A stretch of 64,000 bases of DNA from Nereocystis luetkeana (Eukaryota; Sar; Phaeophyceae; Laminariales; Laminariaceae). Of this stretch, positions 11,701 through 22,826 are shown piece after piece (the first letter of the stretch is position 1; each line of letters starts with the position of its first letter). The position numbers were made by a program, and so were the translations under genes. The stretch lies in assembly GCA_031213475.1 (NCBI GenBank), contig JARUPZ010000014.1, positions 2,294,001 through 2,358,000 on the forward strand, given 5' to 3'. The notes below the pieces were generated by a model. That model did no database searches. It was not told where the DNA came from and saw only the letters and a list, made by a program, of their open reading frames with translations.

Positions 11701-13265
11701 AGTCCGTATAAGAAAAATAAAATCTCTAAACAGTGACGAGTCGTAGAACAACAGCAATTCTCGATAGGATTATGTTGATCTGCCAGCCCGTAGCCCAGGG
11801 GAGACTGCCTGGGCACAGGGTACCACCGAGACGGAAGAAAATAGCAGTAGCTCTAAAGAGAGTTACTTTGATCAGAACATCAACAATTCTAGACTGAAAG
11901 ATGATGTCCTGATCGCCCTGACCTCGAGTCAGGGCAAGTCCGTAAAAGAAAGGAAAATATCTAGACAGAGTAACGAGGCGCAAAACAACAGCGATAGTAG
12001 ACAGGATTATGTTGAGCTGCCAACCCTTAGCCCAGGGGAGACCTCTTGGGCACGGGGCACAACCGAGACGGAAGAAAATAGTAATAGCTCTAGACAGAGT
12101 TAAGTTACTTTGATCAGAACACCAACAATTCTAGACTGAATGATGATTTCCTGATCGCCCTGACCTCAAGTTGGGGCAAGTCGGTAAAAGAAAAGAAAAT
12201 CTCTAGACAGATTATTGAGTCGCAGAATAACAGTAATTCTAGACAACAATACAGTGATTTGCCAGCCCTCTGTCCAGGGGAGACCCCTTGGGCACAGGAC
12301 AGTGTGTCGAAAGGAAAATACTTACAAGGGTCGGTACGACAAGTAGCAAGTTCAGATGGAGTTGTACCGTACCAGGTTAAATGACAGACAAGCAAGCTAA
12401 CCAGAGAGGAAAATATCGCTGAACTGAACGAAAAATGGAAGCAAACAAAATGTGGATGACCGACAAAACCCGCGAACTAAACCACAAGAGAAACATCATA
12501 CGAGAGATGGCAGAGACAGGCACAGAACTTTTGTATGGTATGCGCTCGTAAAGTGGGAGATGTGGCCGTTGGGCTCGGAGACACTCTGGTTTCACCTCCG
12601 TTGGCCGTCGATCACGTCGAACACTACTTTGGGCGGGTTAAAGGTTTCCCAGCAATAACAGAACTCATAGACATCATGAAGAATGGCGTGTCCGTGAAGA
12701 CAGCAGTCACGAACCTCGACCCGTCAATTGCAATTCGGTATGGTAACCACAGCACAGTGTTTGAACATATGGACCTAGTTTGGGAGAAACTGTACGAAGA
12801 TGTACGACGCAATCGCGTTTTAATGTTCAACAGAGAGTCAGCTGCCGCGCTTAAAAGACTACGTGTGGCGCCCCTCGGTGCTGTTGTTACGCACAAGGTC
12901 ATAATAGTTAACGACTACTCGTTTGATGTCGACGCGGCGGGAGGACAGAAGGGAGGGCTAAAGAGATACACGCAAACGGAGGACGTGCCGAAATGCCTCT
13001 GTGCTGACGGACTCCCTTCACTTTTAAACGCGCTAACCGACCTCCGACTAAGGTCCCCTCACCTTCGTATCCTTTTGGCCAAAACAGACGTAACAGACGC
13101 CTTCAGAAATGTCCGGGTATCACCGCACCAGGCGCAGAATTCTGGAGCCAATCATAACAAGATCGAGGATGTCGAAGCTGCTCTTTCTGGGGGACCTCCT
13201 TATCTCGGCATAACTGACCGCGACTTCTTCTTCGAGGAAAAGAAGAGCCTCCGCAAGAAGTAGGA
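8340..13265 (+). mobile_element. Old retroelement relic (Gag-like plus reverse transcriptase part), broken
   Basis: The parts read on the + strand. A Gag-like region at about 8430-10165 starts with a Gly/Ala-rich stretch, then has a Gln/Pro-rich stretch coded by CAG runs, and ends with a CCCH-type zinc finger (C-x8-C-x4-C-x3-H) near 10036-10105. A reverse-transcriptase part follows at about 12700-13140. Recognisable there are APLGAVVTHKV and the motif-A stretch KTDVTDAFRNVRV, whose aspartate is the first catalytic acid of the family. That wording resembles non-Gypsy retroelement polymerases of oomycetes and algae, possibly DIRS-like; the family is not fixed. A tandem array lies between the two parts. 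No long terminal repeats were found. It is broken in several places and appears older than the element at 27208-37300. That the two parts belong to one element is inference from order and strand. Confidence 0.6.
10720..12330. repeat. Tandem array, about 235-bp unit, around seven copies
   Basis: The block GTCCGTAAAAGAAAAGAAAA starts near 11010, 11248, 11467, 11702, 11938 and 12180, with a weaker first copy near 10770. Spacing is 219-242 bp. Every unit also contains TCTAGACAGAGTTACTTTGA-like text, a GGGGAGACCCCTTGGGCACA block and AGACGGAAGAAAATAG. Units are diverged but collinear. The array lies between the Gag-like part and the RT part of the older retroelement. No function is evident. Confidence 0.9.
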
Positions 13266-14284
13266 GCGGCTCCGGAAGGGGGGGGGCGGCTCCGGGAGGA
13301 AAAGATCCGTCAACAACCCGCACAGGCTCCGTCGTTAGCCTCAGGTACGCTTGCATATGCTGAGAGACAAACCGTGAAGAAAAGGCCCTCGGGGTACGGG
13401 TGCTGTGTAAAAAACAAATTGCCATGTTTTTTTCCCCCTTCCTTTTTGTGCGTGTTTCAGAGCAAAGGTGTTTGGGCCCCTGCCTCGGGAGCTGTGGTGC
13501 TGTCTTTGACCTGCAAATTTGGACAACGGCGTATTCATAGAACCTTCATGCGTGCGTCTGAGCTTGAAAGTTGTTGGGCTTCGCCGCGGGCGGGTTGAAC
13601 CTTGTGCGCAAAGGGACTCTACAACAAGCTCCTCCGTGAGTCCTATCTCACGGGGTGTATACCCTCTTCGATTTTAGAGTTTCTCTCCACGTACATAGTG
13701 TAAATCTTAATGTTCCGGTGGTGGGACGGTAGTCCCGCAGCAGGTAGATCTCTTCGTTAGCATTGGGTGTGGAGACATACCGAGGTGGGTTGTGTGACGT
13801 TACCACACTCTCGGGGTCAGCAACGAGAATTAATCTCAGAAGCACCCCGAGGAACCAGGAATGCTTTGAGGATTATAGTGAAAATGAGGCGGTACGATCT
13901 AGGGGATAGGACCTGGTATCCACACGGGGCCAATAAACGGGACCAGTTACTACGTTACACTTTGCATGAAGCCATGAAAAATAGAAACATCTGCGAGGGG
14001 TTCGCTTATATCTCGAGGGTAGTGTTGCTTTTGCCTCCTGATGTTTGGAGGCGCACTCGTGATGCTCGCTTCAGAGGCCGAAATGTCTGCTATAAAACTT
14101 AACTTGCTTCTCGTACACCCGCTTAACAGACCGTTTTGGAACAATCGAGTGTGTGTGTTTTCGTCCCATTGATTCGGGCGTCTACCCACCTTTTCGTGGT
14201 GTTACACCGTTCGGCGCAGTGTACTACACTTTTCGGTGCATGTTCTCAGTACAACGAGACGTATCCGCCGGGGTCACACAAGTA
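13266..14284. other. No gene recognised
   Basis: A frame of 111 codons at 13767-14102 (+) has fairly protein-like composition (for example LRIIVKMRRYDLGDRTWY), but no family was recognised. The stretch begins just after the RT relic and may hold more of that element. Confidence 0.35.
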
Positions 14285-14553
14285 AACACTGGGGCGTTTT
14301 TCTTCTTGTTCTTTTTCCTTTTGTGGCCCCACCTTCCTCCTGCGGTGCTTGCCTTGATTTTTATCGCGAGAAGGGTGCAGCCATCCCTTTTCCTCGTCAA
14401 CGGTGAAGTCGAAGTTTGTGTACACACGAGCGTTTCAGCTTTTTCGCTGTCCACTGCAAAGTCACGAAAGAACCATCCCACTGGGAATCGAACTCCGGAC
14501 CTTGCCACCAGTAGGTTAACGAGGGACCCACTAGCCCACCGAGGCGACCGGTG
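14285..14553 (-). mobile_element. tRNA-derived SINE
   Basis: Read on the - strand from 14553, a tRNA-like head contains an A-box-like GGTGGGCTAGTGGG and a B box GAGTTCGATTCCC. A body follows with CTCGCGATAAAAATCAAGGC, shared with the other SINEs of the window, and then an A-rich end near 14285-14310. The head is interrupted and has no clear anticodon arm, so it is not a working tRNA gene. Confidence 0.8.
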
Positions 14554-16700
14554 TTAGTAAATCTGAATACCTTTTCGTGACAAAAATCTCCACCCACGAC
14601 TTGCTACTTGCTCTTCATCTCCGAAATGGCATCGTGCCCGTCCGTACGTGTCGATGTCCTAGAGCGAGATGTACGGGAGACTGGGATATCAGTCGCTTCG
14701 GGTAAATTCGTTGAGCTAGTTGGATCGTAATGCCTATCCACTTGACATTAGTAATGACCCCCGCTACATCAAATAACCGCGGATGGTTCTTGGACCTTTC
14801 TCCCTCTTTTCTACCCCCAGGAACTGATAATATATTCACTCGCAGCTCCTCTCGATTCCATACTTGATGTTGCTTTTTCCGTCGCTTCCAAAAATGTTGT
14901 TGGTGACTACCCCCTGAGGGCATTGAATCAATCGCACGGCGGTAGCTTTGTCGGTCCTCATCTCCGAGAAAAACTTAAACTTAGCATCACGGGTCGATAG
15001 AGCACACAGCAGACTCACATCGCGCATCAGTCAAAACTACCTACCAGCCACACAGGGATTCCGTAGATGAGGCCAGCCAAGTGCACTGAAATGGAGACTC
15101 AAGAGCGAGCCGACTCTTGACAAGTCTCCCCAAACACGAACGGAGTGGTAGAAGGATAAAAGAACAGGCCCTCTCTCCCGCTTCCTTGTGTGTCTTCCTG
15201 AAGTCCTTCGAGTACTCATCATTTCAAGTTCTCTCAGCGCCACCGCGGCGTTGGCAACGGCTGTCCACGCGAGGGTGGTACCCTCAGTGGAGTCTGGAGA
15301 CTTTTCGCAAAAGGCGGCCTCATTTCAACCCAAACCTCATCATCGAGGAGAACCACTTCGTATTTCATCTCAAGAATGTAGAATTCAGGAAAAAAAATGC
15401 ACAAGTACTGTGGGAGGTTTTCAGGTGCGCGATGATCTGCGTGTAGAGTAGAAAGGAAGAAGCAGGTAGTATACCAGCACACACGGGCGACTGAGTGTGA
15501 AGCGGCAGAAAGGCAGCCTAGCCGACAAAGCAACATGATCGACGAATGTAAAAGATGCCGCGAGTAGTGACCAGGGGCCCAGGCGGGGCGCAACAAATCG
15601 ATGAGCACACACAGGCGCGTCGGTACAGGTGCATAGTGTGCATACGGAATCATTCGCGGGACGTTCGAGCACCGATAATCACACGATGGTGCAAGCAGCA
15701 CGCTCTCTAGAAACGACACAAAAGCACAGCAGGTCCAGAGAGGTCTTCACGAGCAGCAGCTACACACAGAGATGAGCAGGTGGACGCTACTGTAGACTGC
15801 ACACCTCACATATTGCTGTAGACGGTGGTTAACGGTGGTTGAGCATACACTGCTCTGCAGCGCCTATTCATCATACATACAGGGAAAGCACGTGCAACAC
15901 ACACGAACACGAGTTCTGACGAGCAGCAGCAGCAGCAGCGGAGAGTCCATGCGTGTGCGACACGTGTCGTTTCGCTCACAAAATCAGCAGTAGCCCACAG
16001 CACCAATTCGCACCATCTCAGCATCACAGAGCGGTGAAATCCACTACTCTATATTATAACGGCACACAGCGTTGCTCCCACCGCCAGCGGCGACCCGTCA
16101 GCCCCGAAAGACACATCCAACACCGGTACCTTCTGTGAATACCTGGATGAACGCGGCCAATGTCGCTGAGTACACAGCGAGAGGTAGTGCCCGTCGGCGT
16201 ACGTGCGCGTGGTGAACGATGACGCAAAAGGTTTTTCCCGTGAACTTGGTCGGTGAGTCGATCGATTTTGCGTACACGTCAACGAGTTATTAATAGTGGC
16301 CCACCAGCGCCTATTCCTCCATGACAAGCTGAGGGGATTGAGATGGCTGTGAAAAAATGTCGCCGTGCGTGTGTTTCGTAGATTTTTAACAGACCACGAG
16401 CGGTCGGTTGTACAACCTTTCCCTCCGAACGAACGAAATATCCCTGAGCGTAACGTACCCACGATAACCTAAGAAAGAACAGTGTGATGAGATCCTACCC
16501 TCGGGTCCAAAACGCTTTGGTTTTGGATCCCCTGTAAAGCCGGTTTTCATGGAGCATAAAGTTGTGACAACAGTTCGAACACCCTTCGGCAACTTTCCTC
16601 TTTTACGCTCTACTACGGGACCGAACAGTTGCCCCAAAAACTCGCAAACTCTAATTTTTTTTAAAACCGCGCGATTTGGAGCAAATGTTTGCGAAATGTT
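14554..16700. other. Unassigned DNA
   Basis: No gene could be supported. Two spots read like protein. One is 15240-15440 on the + strand (HFNPNLIIEENHFVFHLKN). The other is 16050-16130 on the - strand, where a stretch containing VLDVSFGADGSPLAVG follows a possible splice acceptor and faintly resembles one WD40 blade. Neither has a supporting neighbour exon. A short CAG run lies near 15930. Confidence 0.3.
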
Positions 16701-17169
16701 CAAGGTTATGTTCTGTAGGACCTACAGAACCATACCCGGGGTACGTACCCCGGAAATACCCTACAGAGAACTTCTGTAAGTTCTTTAAGACCTTTATACC
16801 CGTACCCGGAACTTCTGTGAGTTCTGTACGACCTTCATACCCGTACCCGGAACTTCTGTAAGTTCTGTACGCCCCGTTTTACAATACTCGGGGTACCGAT
16901 ACAACGTTTTTGTGCCTGCCCGGCACTTCTGTGAGTTCTGGACGCCCGTGCCACGATACCCGGAGCTTCTGTGAGTTCTGTAAGATTTTATACCCGTACC
17001 CGGAACTTCTGTGAGTTCTGTAAGACATCCATACCCGTACCCGGAACTTCTGTAAGTTCTGTAAGATCTTCGGCACTATACCCGGGGTAAGGGTATACGC
17101 TCGGTACAATACCCGGGGTGTCGGTACAGGATAGGATGGCGTTGAGAAGCAAAGATGTCGGGAGGCAGG

Positions 17170-17335
17170 ACTTTCAACCCTTGACAGACTGCAGCTTTGC
17201 CTTGACATGCCGTGACTGACATCAAACTACTAGGTTTTAGTGCGGAAAACTTCGGCCCTACACCCTTGACAGCGCATGGTTTGCCTTGCTTGACAAGTCT
17301 CCCGACGTCTTTGTTGGGGAGTGATGTTATGCATT
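17170..17335 (+). repeat. Segment recurring at 48425-48570
   Basis: The stretch with TTGCCTTGACATGCC, TGACATCAAACTA, CTAGGTTTTAGT and GGCCCTACACCCTTGACAGC is found again, in the same orientation and order, within the third intron of the Acl4 gene. It lies just inside the left array of the hAT element, so the intron copy is probably a remnant of a related element. Confidence 0.7.
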
Positions 17336-17576
17336 CTGTCTCATCAGTGACACACCAAAAATGAAGTGACGAAATTACAGCTCGTATACGAGTATACGTC
17401 GTACGTATATACCAGGTATATATTGTTAGTATATACCTGGTACCTGGTTTGATGCGTATAGAAATAATACAATATTATCACAACGAGCGCGACGTATGAT
17501 ACGCACGTACGTAAAGGTTTCGTTTTTTCACTCGTGCACTATAATATATTAGTATTCTTTATTAAATAGTAGTGGG

Positions 17577-17858
17577 ATGTACTGCTGTACCAGACCTCGT
17601 TTCCCGCATGGCCGTAGTCGGGGGGGTTCAAAACCGATTTTAAGTTCAATTTGTTTTCGTCTATACAAAAAATCTGAAGCAACGCACGCTGATACACCGA
17701 CGGTTGAGCGCGATTTCAGTGCTTGCGGTAACCTCCTCGTTCCAAAACGGAGTCGCATCGACACGTACTGGGCGGAGATGGTGATGCTCCTCAACAAGGA
17801 GCCATCCCACAGTAGGAGTACACCAGACGTTCCTGAGCCCCAATATCTCACCCCATAA
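17577..17858 (+). pseudogene. hAT transposase C-terminal fragment
   Basis: An open frame of 93 codons contains VERDFSACGNLLVPKRSRID followed by TYWAEMVMLLNKE (17703-17801). This matches the hAT C-terminal dimerisation region, where a conserved S/ERxFSxxG is followed by a KR-R stretch and an E-MLL helix. The RNase-H-like catalytic part expected upstream was not found in any frame, so only about 35 residues of the roughly 600-residue family can be recognised. The fragment sits centrally between the terminal arrays of the hAT element, which supports the assignment of the whole element. Confidence 0.75.
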
Positions 17859-19440
17859 AGTACTTGGAACAAAATAGTTCGTGCCACCCGGCCGGCACCT
17901 GTATGCGCTTGTCCTAAAACGAATATACGAGTAAATTTTTCATCCTCACTGGTAGTTTCTCACTTAAGGAACTCAATTGGTCAGAAACCCTTGTCCCACA
18001 AAGTGCAATCCCTACCGTGGGGTGCCTCCAAGGCCAACTTCGAGCACATCCCCGATTACGGGGCCATCCCCATATAAACGCTGGGAAGGATTTTCGGGCA
18101 TGTCTCCCAACGCGGTTCACCGGGAAGGACGCTGACTTGGTGGCGGCTGAAGCTGCTTTTGACGTGCCGAGCAATCCTGCGGCATCAACTACTCAAGACA
18201 TGGGCATGGACAAGGGCTGGCGAAGTCTTGGTGAGGGGGGGCTGCTGTTCTTGCTGCAGCTGCACTACTGCTGTAGATTAGTACTAGCCTCTGTTATTAT
18301 TCGACAACCTAAATGGTGGGACTCAACACAGCTGTGTGTAATATTATATTTTCATACATTAATTAGTAGTTGTGATCGGCATGGCTTCATTTTGAGTTGT
18401 TTTTTTGTCGGTTTTGGGACGACTTTCGGGCGTTCCATTTAAATACTGTAAGTACTTGCAGTAGTATCCTATAATAGTAATATTACAAGGTTTTGTTCTT
18501 GTGGTGGAACGGCATACAAGTACCTTGATTTGGAAGGTAAATCTATGACCGCGGAAGTCGTTCCCATGAAGTTGGAACGGTTCGGACCGTGAAAATCGTG
18601 AAAAAAACTACCTGGTATAACGGAACTGAGCTACAATGGTACGTGCATGGTATATACGCGTTATTACCGGTATAGTGTGTCGTGTTTGCAGTACACCAAT
18701 CGCAGTATTTCGAAGTGCATTTTATGTATTTGTTTGACCAGTAAATTCATTGTTTTTCCGCCCTCTTGGGGTGGGTACTTACCAGGGAATTATGTACGCC
18801 CGTGCCACAATTGGAACGTCTGTGAGTTCTGTACGCCCGGGCCACAGTCGGAACTTCTGTGAGTTCTGTATGCCCGGGACACAATCGGAGCTTCTGTGAG
18901 TTCTGTACGCCCGTTCCACAATAAATACCCGGAATTTCTGTGAGTTCTGCACGCCCGTGTCACAATACCCGCAACTTCAGTGAGTTCTGTGCGGCCTTCA
19001 TACCCGTACCCGGAACTTCTGTAATTTCTGTGCGACGGAGCCACAATACCCGGGGTACCGGTGCGCCATTTTTATACCTGCCTGGAACTTCTGCGAGTTC
19101 TGTACGCCCGTGCCACAATACCCGGAACTTCTGTGAGTTCTGTAAGGTTTTTATACCCGTACCCGGAACTTCTGTGAGTTCTGTACGACCTTCATACCCG
19201 TACCCGGCACTTCTGTAAGTGCTGTACGCCCGGTTTCACAATACCCGGGGTACCGGTACAACGTTTTTATACCTGACCGGAACTTCTGTGAGTTCTGTAC
19301 GCCCGGGTCACAGTACCCGGAAGTTCTGTGAGTTCTGTGAGGGTTTTATACCCTAACGCGGAACTTCTGTAAGTTCTGTAAGACACCCATACCCTAGCCC
19401 TAAATCCACAAACCCTACAGAACCTAACCTTGGAAATTTC

Positions 19441-19989
19441 GTTGTGACTAAAGTGACGAACAACAATTTCGCGGTGGCACTACAGCCAATCCACGTCAAG
19501 CGCCTACTCCTACCCAGACACGAAGACCCATATGTCCAGGAGACGCGCCGCGTGCCACAAGAACGGGTGCGCGATGTTCGCTCGTGCCCTCATGCCGTAC
19601 ACTCAGAGCAGAGTCTTCCGTGCACACTCCTGGTTGTTCGCATTCCGTGATGCAACAGCGCTGTCCTCGTCCGTTTTCATGCACATGTCGCAGATGCTCT
19701 ATCCGTCTGTGTTTTCGTTCGTTTTTCGACGTCACCGAACTCCCTTGAAAGTGGGTTTGGTCTGTTGCCATGTCATGCATTCGGATCTTGGGCACCCTTC
19801 TCATTTGTTATGGTTATCTTTCGGTTCTTGGCCTGCAGCATGAGTTTTTTTGTCATACCTCATGACGTTGACAAAGCATGGCCAGTCAGGCTATTTGCTT
19901 GATGCAGATGCCCGTCGTCTTTCCCTTGTGCGATTGCTGTAATCGGCTTCGGCGGTGGAATAGTGCTGCTCATCAACATTGCCCAACAC
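19441..19989. other. Unassigned DNA
   Basis: Frames of about 100 codons lie on both strands (19532-19843 + and 19496-19804 -) over the same bases, and neither shows a known domain. Confidence 0.3.
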
Positions 19990-20740
19990 TTCTTTATCCC
20001 GCTATCGCCATCTTTGATCTTCTGCCCTTTGCAGTCAAAGAGAAAGTCACGGGTTTTGCGGCCGCACTCACCGGAGCCGTGGTAACCAACAACACCCTGG
20101 AACTCGCAAACGGCACGTGCTTCCTCGGCAGCCCTGCATTGGGATCCAAGCAGTTCATCCGTCCTTGTTACTAAGACTTATCCGCGATTATCTTGAGCGC
20201 GGTGCTAGCCGCGGTACTTTGCGGAAGCATGATTGGGAACTTGTTCGAACAAGCTGCACACCTCGTATGTGGTGAGCGCCGAGTCGACGAAGCTCCGTTA
20301 GATATGGCAATCCTCGACGTTAGTGAGGTTTTATCGGGGCGGAGTTCTTGGGATTTGAGTTTCAACGAAACAAAGGTGTTCGAGGGCGAGGGCATTCCTT
20401 TTACGTTTGACAGTGGGATCTACTACAGACCCAACAACACCAACTTTGCAGCGATTGATTCGTTCGCTGTCGGCAGCCTTAGTGATACCTTATTATTTTT
20501 TCAAATGAAGTGGCGCTGTGCCTGTCCGGGGGTATAAAATAGAGGATTACTGGAATACAGCTAAATTATCCGAAGGTGTGTCAGCCAAGAATTGTGTTTA
20601 TGTTTTCGTGGTCCCACATAACCAATGGGAGAGATCAAGGCGTCTTGGCGGGAGCAAATGTTGGCTGACGGGAGTGAGTGATGTGTTTTTGTCCGCGTGT
20701 GGTGTACGCGTTATCACAGTCGGATTGCCGTACTTGTAGT
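19990..20740 (+). pseudogene. Crinkler/RHS-type protein relic, broken
   Basis: Three recognisable stretches lie in order on the + strand. The first, with FLGSPALGSKQFIRPCY, matches the segment just before the P-loop ATPase of Crinkler/RHS proteins. The second, with YYRPNNTNFAAIDSFAVG and then FFQMKW, matches the restriction-endonuclease-like domain of that family, where Asp and Gln-x-Lys are the metal-site residues. The third, with CVYVFVVPHNQWERS, matches the end of that domain. The family is known from oomycetes, trypanosomes and other eukaryotes as nuclear effectors or retroelement-hotspot proteins. The copy is a fossil, much shorter than family members and broken in about two or three places. 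Confidence 0.6.
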
Positions 20741-21690
20741 TCTCAAACCATTGCAAGATATATGACGGTGTTCTTTCGGTGGTAATGCACCACGGCAGTA
20801 TTGTTTTGGCGGTAGGCGGGTTAAAGTTTTCGGTGGCAGCGGCTTGCGGCGGCAGAGCACACAACGGTAGCAAGTTGGTGGTAAAAAAAGCGGTTGTCTG
20901 TTTTTCGGCGGTGATTTTTGCGGTCATACTATTTCCCCCTCCTTTACTATGATACCTCTGTTGGCGGTGCCATCATTCTCGCCAGGGACCTAGGTAAAAG
21001 GACACCAATGCCATAAATCACCGTGAGGTCATTAGTCTGAGGTCGCAATGTCATTCATTTCACAGGTGACGTATGATTCCAAGGTGTGTCGATATCGCCG
21101 TGCCAACCCCATGTCGTAAGATTTTCGTGAAGGTTATTTTTTCAGGGTGCCGTTCCCGCCGAGTTTGGAGAATCTACCGCCTAAGAGGGGCTGGCGTCTA
21201 CCTGTGTGGTGGAACCAGCCTCAGACAGTGTGGACCTTGCCAAGGTGTGCAGGCGACAAGGTTGGTACCTAAGATCGACCTTGGAAAAATCTGGCCGTTG
21301 GCAAGGTGTGAAGAACGTGTCGCCCCGCCACCACCTTGGGATAAGGGGGCTGGCCTCCACCAGTGAAATATTTCACAACAGGCTGCCACCAAGCCACTTC
21401 ACGCACGTAGCAAGATTCAGATCGCGCGCGTTTGTCGTGAGACCTCCGCAATCATGTCTCCTCCTCTCTTTTGTGCTCGTATGTACCCACTTGTGGGTTT
21501 CGTGTCGCTGCTTCGTGAGTGACTTGCATACGCGCTTATCGAACGCTTGCACCCCCAACATCTCACCTAAAAATTCAGAGTCATCACGGGGGAGAGCATC
21601 CAAGATCTCCATCATCTGCTTTTGGACGACATGTCTGTGTCGCATGGTGGTGGTGTCGGTTTTCAATCCCTGTGAGGCTTCGACGAGCCG
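20741..21690. other. Unassigned DNA with short word repeats
   Basis: From 20760 to 20935 a word like TTTCGGTGGT/GGCGGT is repeated irregularly, resembling the sub-terminal arrays of the hAT elements here. A long + frame at 21206-21892 and an overlapping - frame both exist, and neither matches a known family. Confidence 0.3.
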
Positions 21691-21875
21691 CAAGCCTTCA
21701 GCACGATACCGGAAAACATCCCAGGCCAGGTTGTCGGTACCCCGCCCAGCGTTGCTTCTGATGCCAGGGATGCTGTTAGCGGTACCCCTTCCCGCGCTGG
21801 ACCCATCTCCGGAACTCCTGCTGCATCTGGTGGAGACGTGTTCAATATCAATGATGGCGATTCGCCGCCCGATAA

Positions 21876-22826
21876 CCGGACTCCACGTGTGAGCACGATG
21901 TTGTCCATTCACAAGAGGTTCATGGCGTTGGTGCGGTGCCCCGCACGCCATCATTGCTCACAAGGTCGGGTGCGGTAGCGGATCCTGGAGGCCGTAGGGT
22001 ACCCCACAGGCCCCCTTCGAGAGGGGCAGCAGGATCGGGTGCGGCAGCTGTTTGTGCAGGCCGCCAATTGCCCCGCGGGCCTCCTACGGGTGTGGCAGCA
22101 GGATCGGGTCAGTCGGTGGCTCTGGGCGGTCGATTGGTGGCACAGAAACCTTCCTCGCTTGCGGCGGCTGGGTTGGGCGGGGGTGAGCGTGCGGGTGGTG
22201 GTGGTGGGCTACTTGCTCGCAAGCTGCCGCCTCGTGCTGCCGCGGCTCGTGATGGCGCCGACGGTGACTCTGCAACTTCATCTTCCAAGGGACACGCGTT
22301 CAGCGACGACGACACGGAAAACGACTTGGTCCACACCAGCGGTGGTAACATGAGCACTTCCAACGGCAGCTGGGGCTCGATGATAGGTATTATTGATGGG
22401 GAAGGGTCTCCGGCGTCCGACTCCAGCTACGTACTATCTTCGGCGCGTACATCGACCAGCTCGGATTACTCGGCCGGCTCAAGCCACCTGGCGTCTTCGT
22501 CCAGCACATCAACCGGTTCGGACGACACGTCATACAAACTCATCGTTTGCTGCCAGGGAGAAGATAGCGAAGATTCTTGCATGGACAGACCCATTGGCAT
22601 GATGTTGGCCAAGGCTCACCCGAATGACTCGGAGGGTGACTTTATCTGTGGTAAAGTAAGGCAGAAATACGAGAAAGTAGGCGACAGGCCTTGCGAAGTG
22701 TCCGAGGTCGTTCTCAAGGACAGATCCAAGGCGGAGTACACCCCCGAAGAAGTCTCTCTGTACAAGCAAATTTATGACGCAAACCAGGGCTGCAGGGGCT
22801 GCGTCGAGTTTTACTTCAAAGTTTGA
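21876..22826 (+). CDS. Hypothetical protein frame, possibly a last exon
   Basis: The frame stays open from 21876 to a TGA at 22826. The first in-frame ATG is only at 22350, giving 158 residues. A longer product would need an upstream exon. The first part is Gly/Ala/Pro/Arg-rich and looks disordered. The middle is a long Ser/Thr-rich linker. The last 100 residues are of normal composition, with SYKLIVCCQGED, DFICGKVRQKYEKV, EVVLKDRSKAEYTPEEVSLY and GCRGCVEFYFKV, and include five Cys. This end looks like a folded domain, but no family is recognised. Just upstream, another frame (about 21690-21960) reads like a Pro/Ser-rich protein and could be a preceding exon. No intron border could be fixed. 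Confidence 0.5.
   Translation, partial: PDSTCEHDVVHSQEVHGVGAVPRTPSLLTRSGAVADPGGRRVPHRPPSRGAAGSGAAAVCAGRQLPRGPPTGVAAGSGQSVALGGRLVAQKPSSLAAAGLGGGERAGGGGGLLARKLPPRAAAARDGADGDSATSSSKGHAFSDDDTENDLVHTSGGNMSTSNGSWGSMIGIIDGEGSPASDSSYVLSSARTSTSSDYSAGSSHLASSSSTSTGSDDTSYKLIVCCQGEDSEDSCMDRPIGMMLAKAHPNDSEGDFICGKVRQKYEKVGDRPCEVSEVVLKDRSKAEYTPEEVSLYKQIYDANQGCRGCVEFYFKV

Larger units (their letters stand above)
16701..19432 (+). mobile_element. hAT DNA transposon, 2.7 kb, degraded
   Basis: The terminal inverted repeats are CAAGGTTATGTTCTGTAGG (16701-16719) and, read inward from 19432, CAAGGTTAGGTTCTGTAGG. They flank the element and are followed inside by long arrays. The flanks GAAATGTT (16693-16700) and GAAATTTC (19433-19440) match at six of eight bases, in keeping with an old 8-bp hAT target duplication. 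Both ends, 16730-17120 and 18790-19420, carry dozens of copies of TTCTGTGAGTTCTGTACG joined by ACCCGTACCCGGAAC. The word TTCTGTA is shared with the terminal repeat, so the arrays are probably transposase-binding repeats. The centre keeps a transposase C-terminus (17577-17858). The element cannot encode a full transposase now. Confidence 0.85.

Noticed and set aside
14470-14553. tRNA gene on the - strand
   Set aside because: A and B boxes are present, but the arms do not fold as a complete cloverleaf, and an A-rich-tailed SINE body follows. It is the head of a SINE. The same applies to 40740-40815, 41255-41350 and 42764-42840.
16049-16130. WD40 repeat exon (VLDVSFGADGSPLAVG) on the - strand
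   Set aside because: Only one blade-like stretch, with no second exon or repeat nearby. One motif of this length can arise by chance.
21206-21892. 228-codon frame on the + strand
   Set aside because: It is long but low in protein-like signals, overlaps a long opposite-strand frame, and no domain is seen. Length alone was not accepted.
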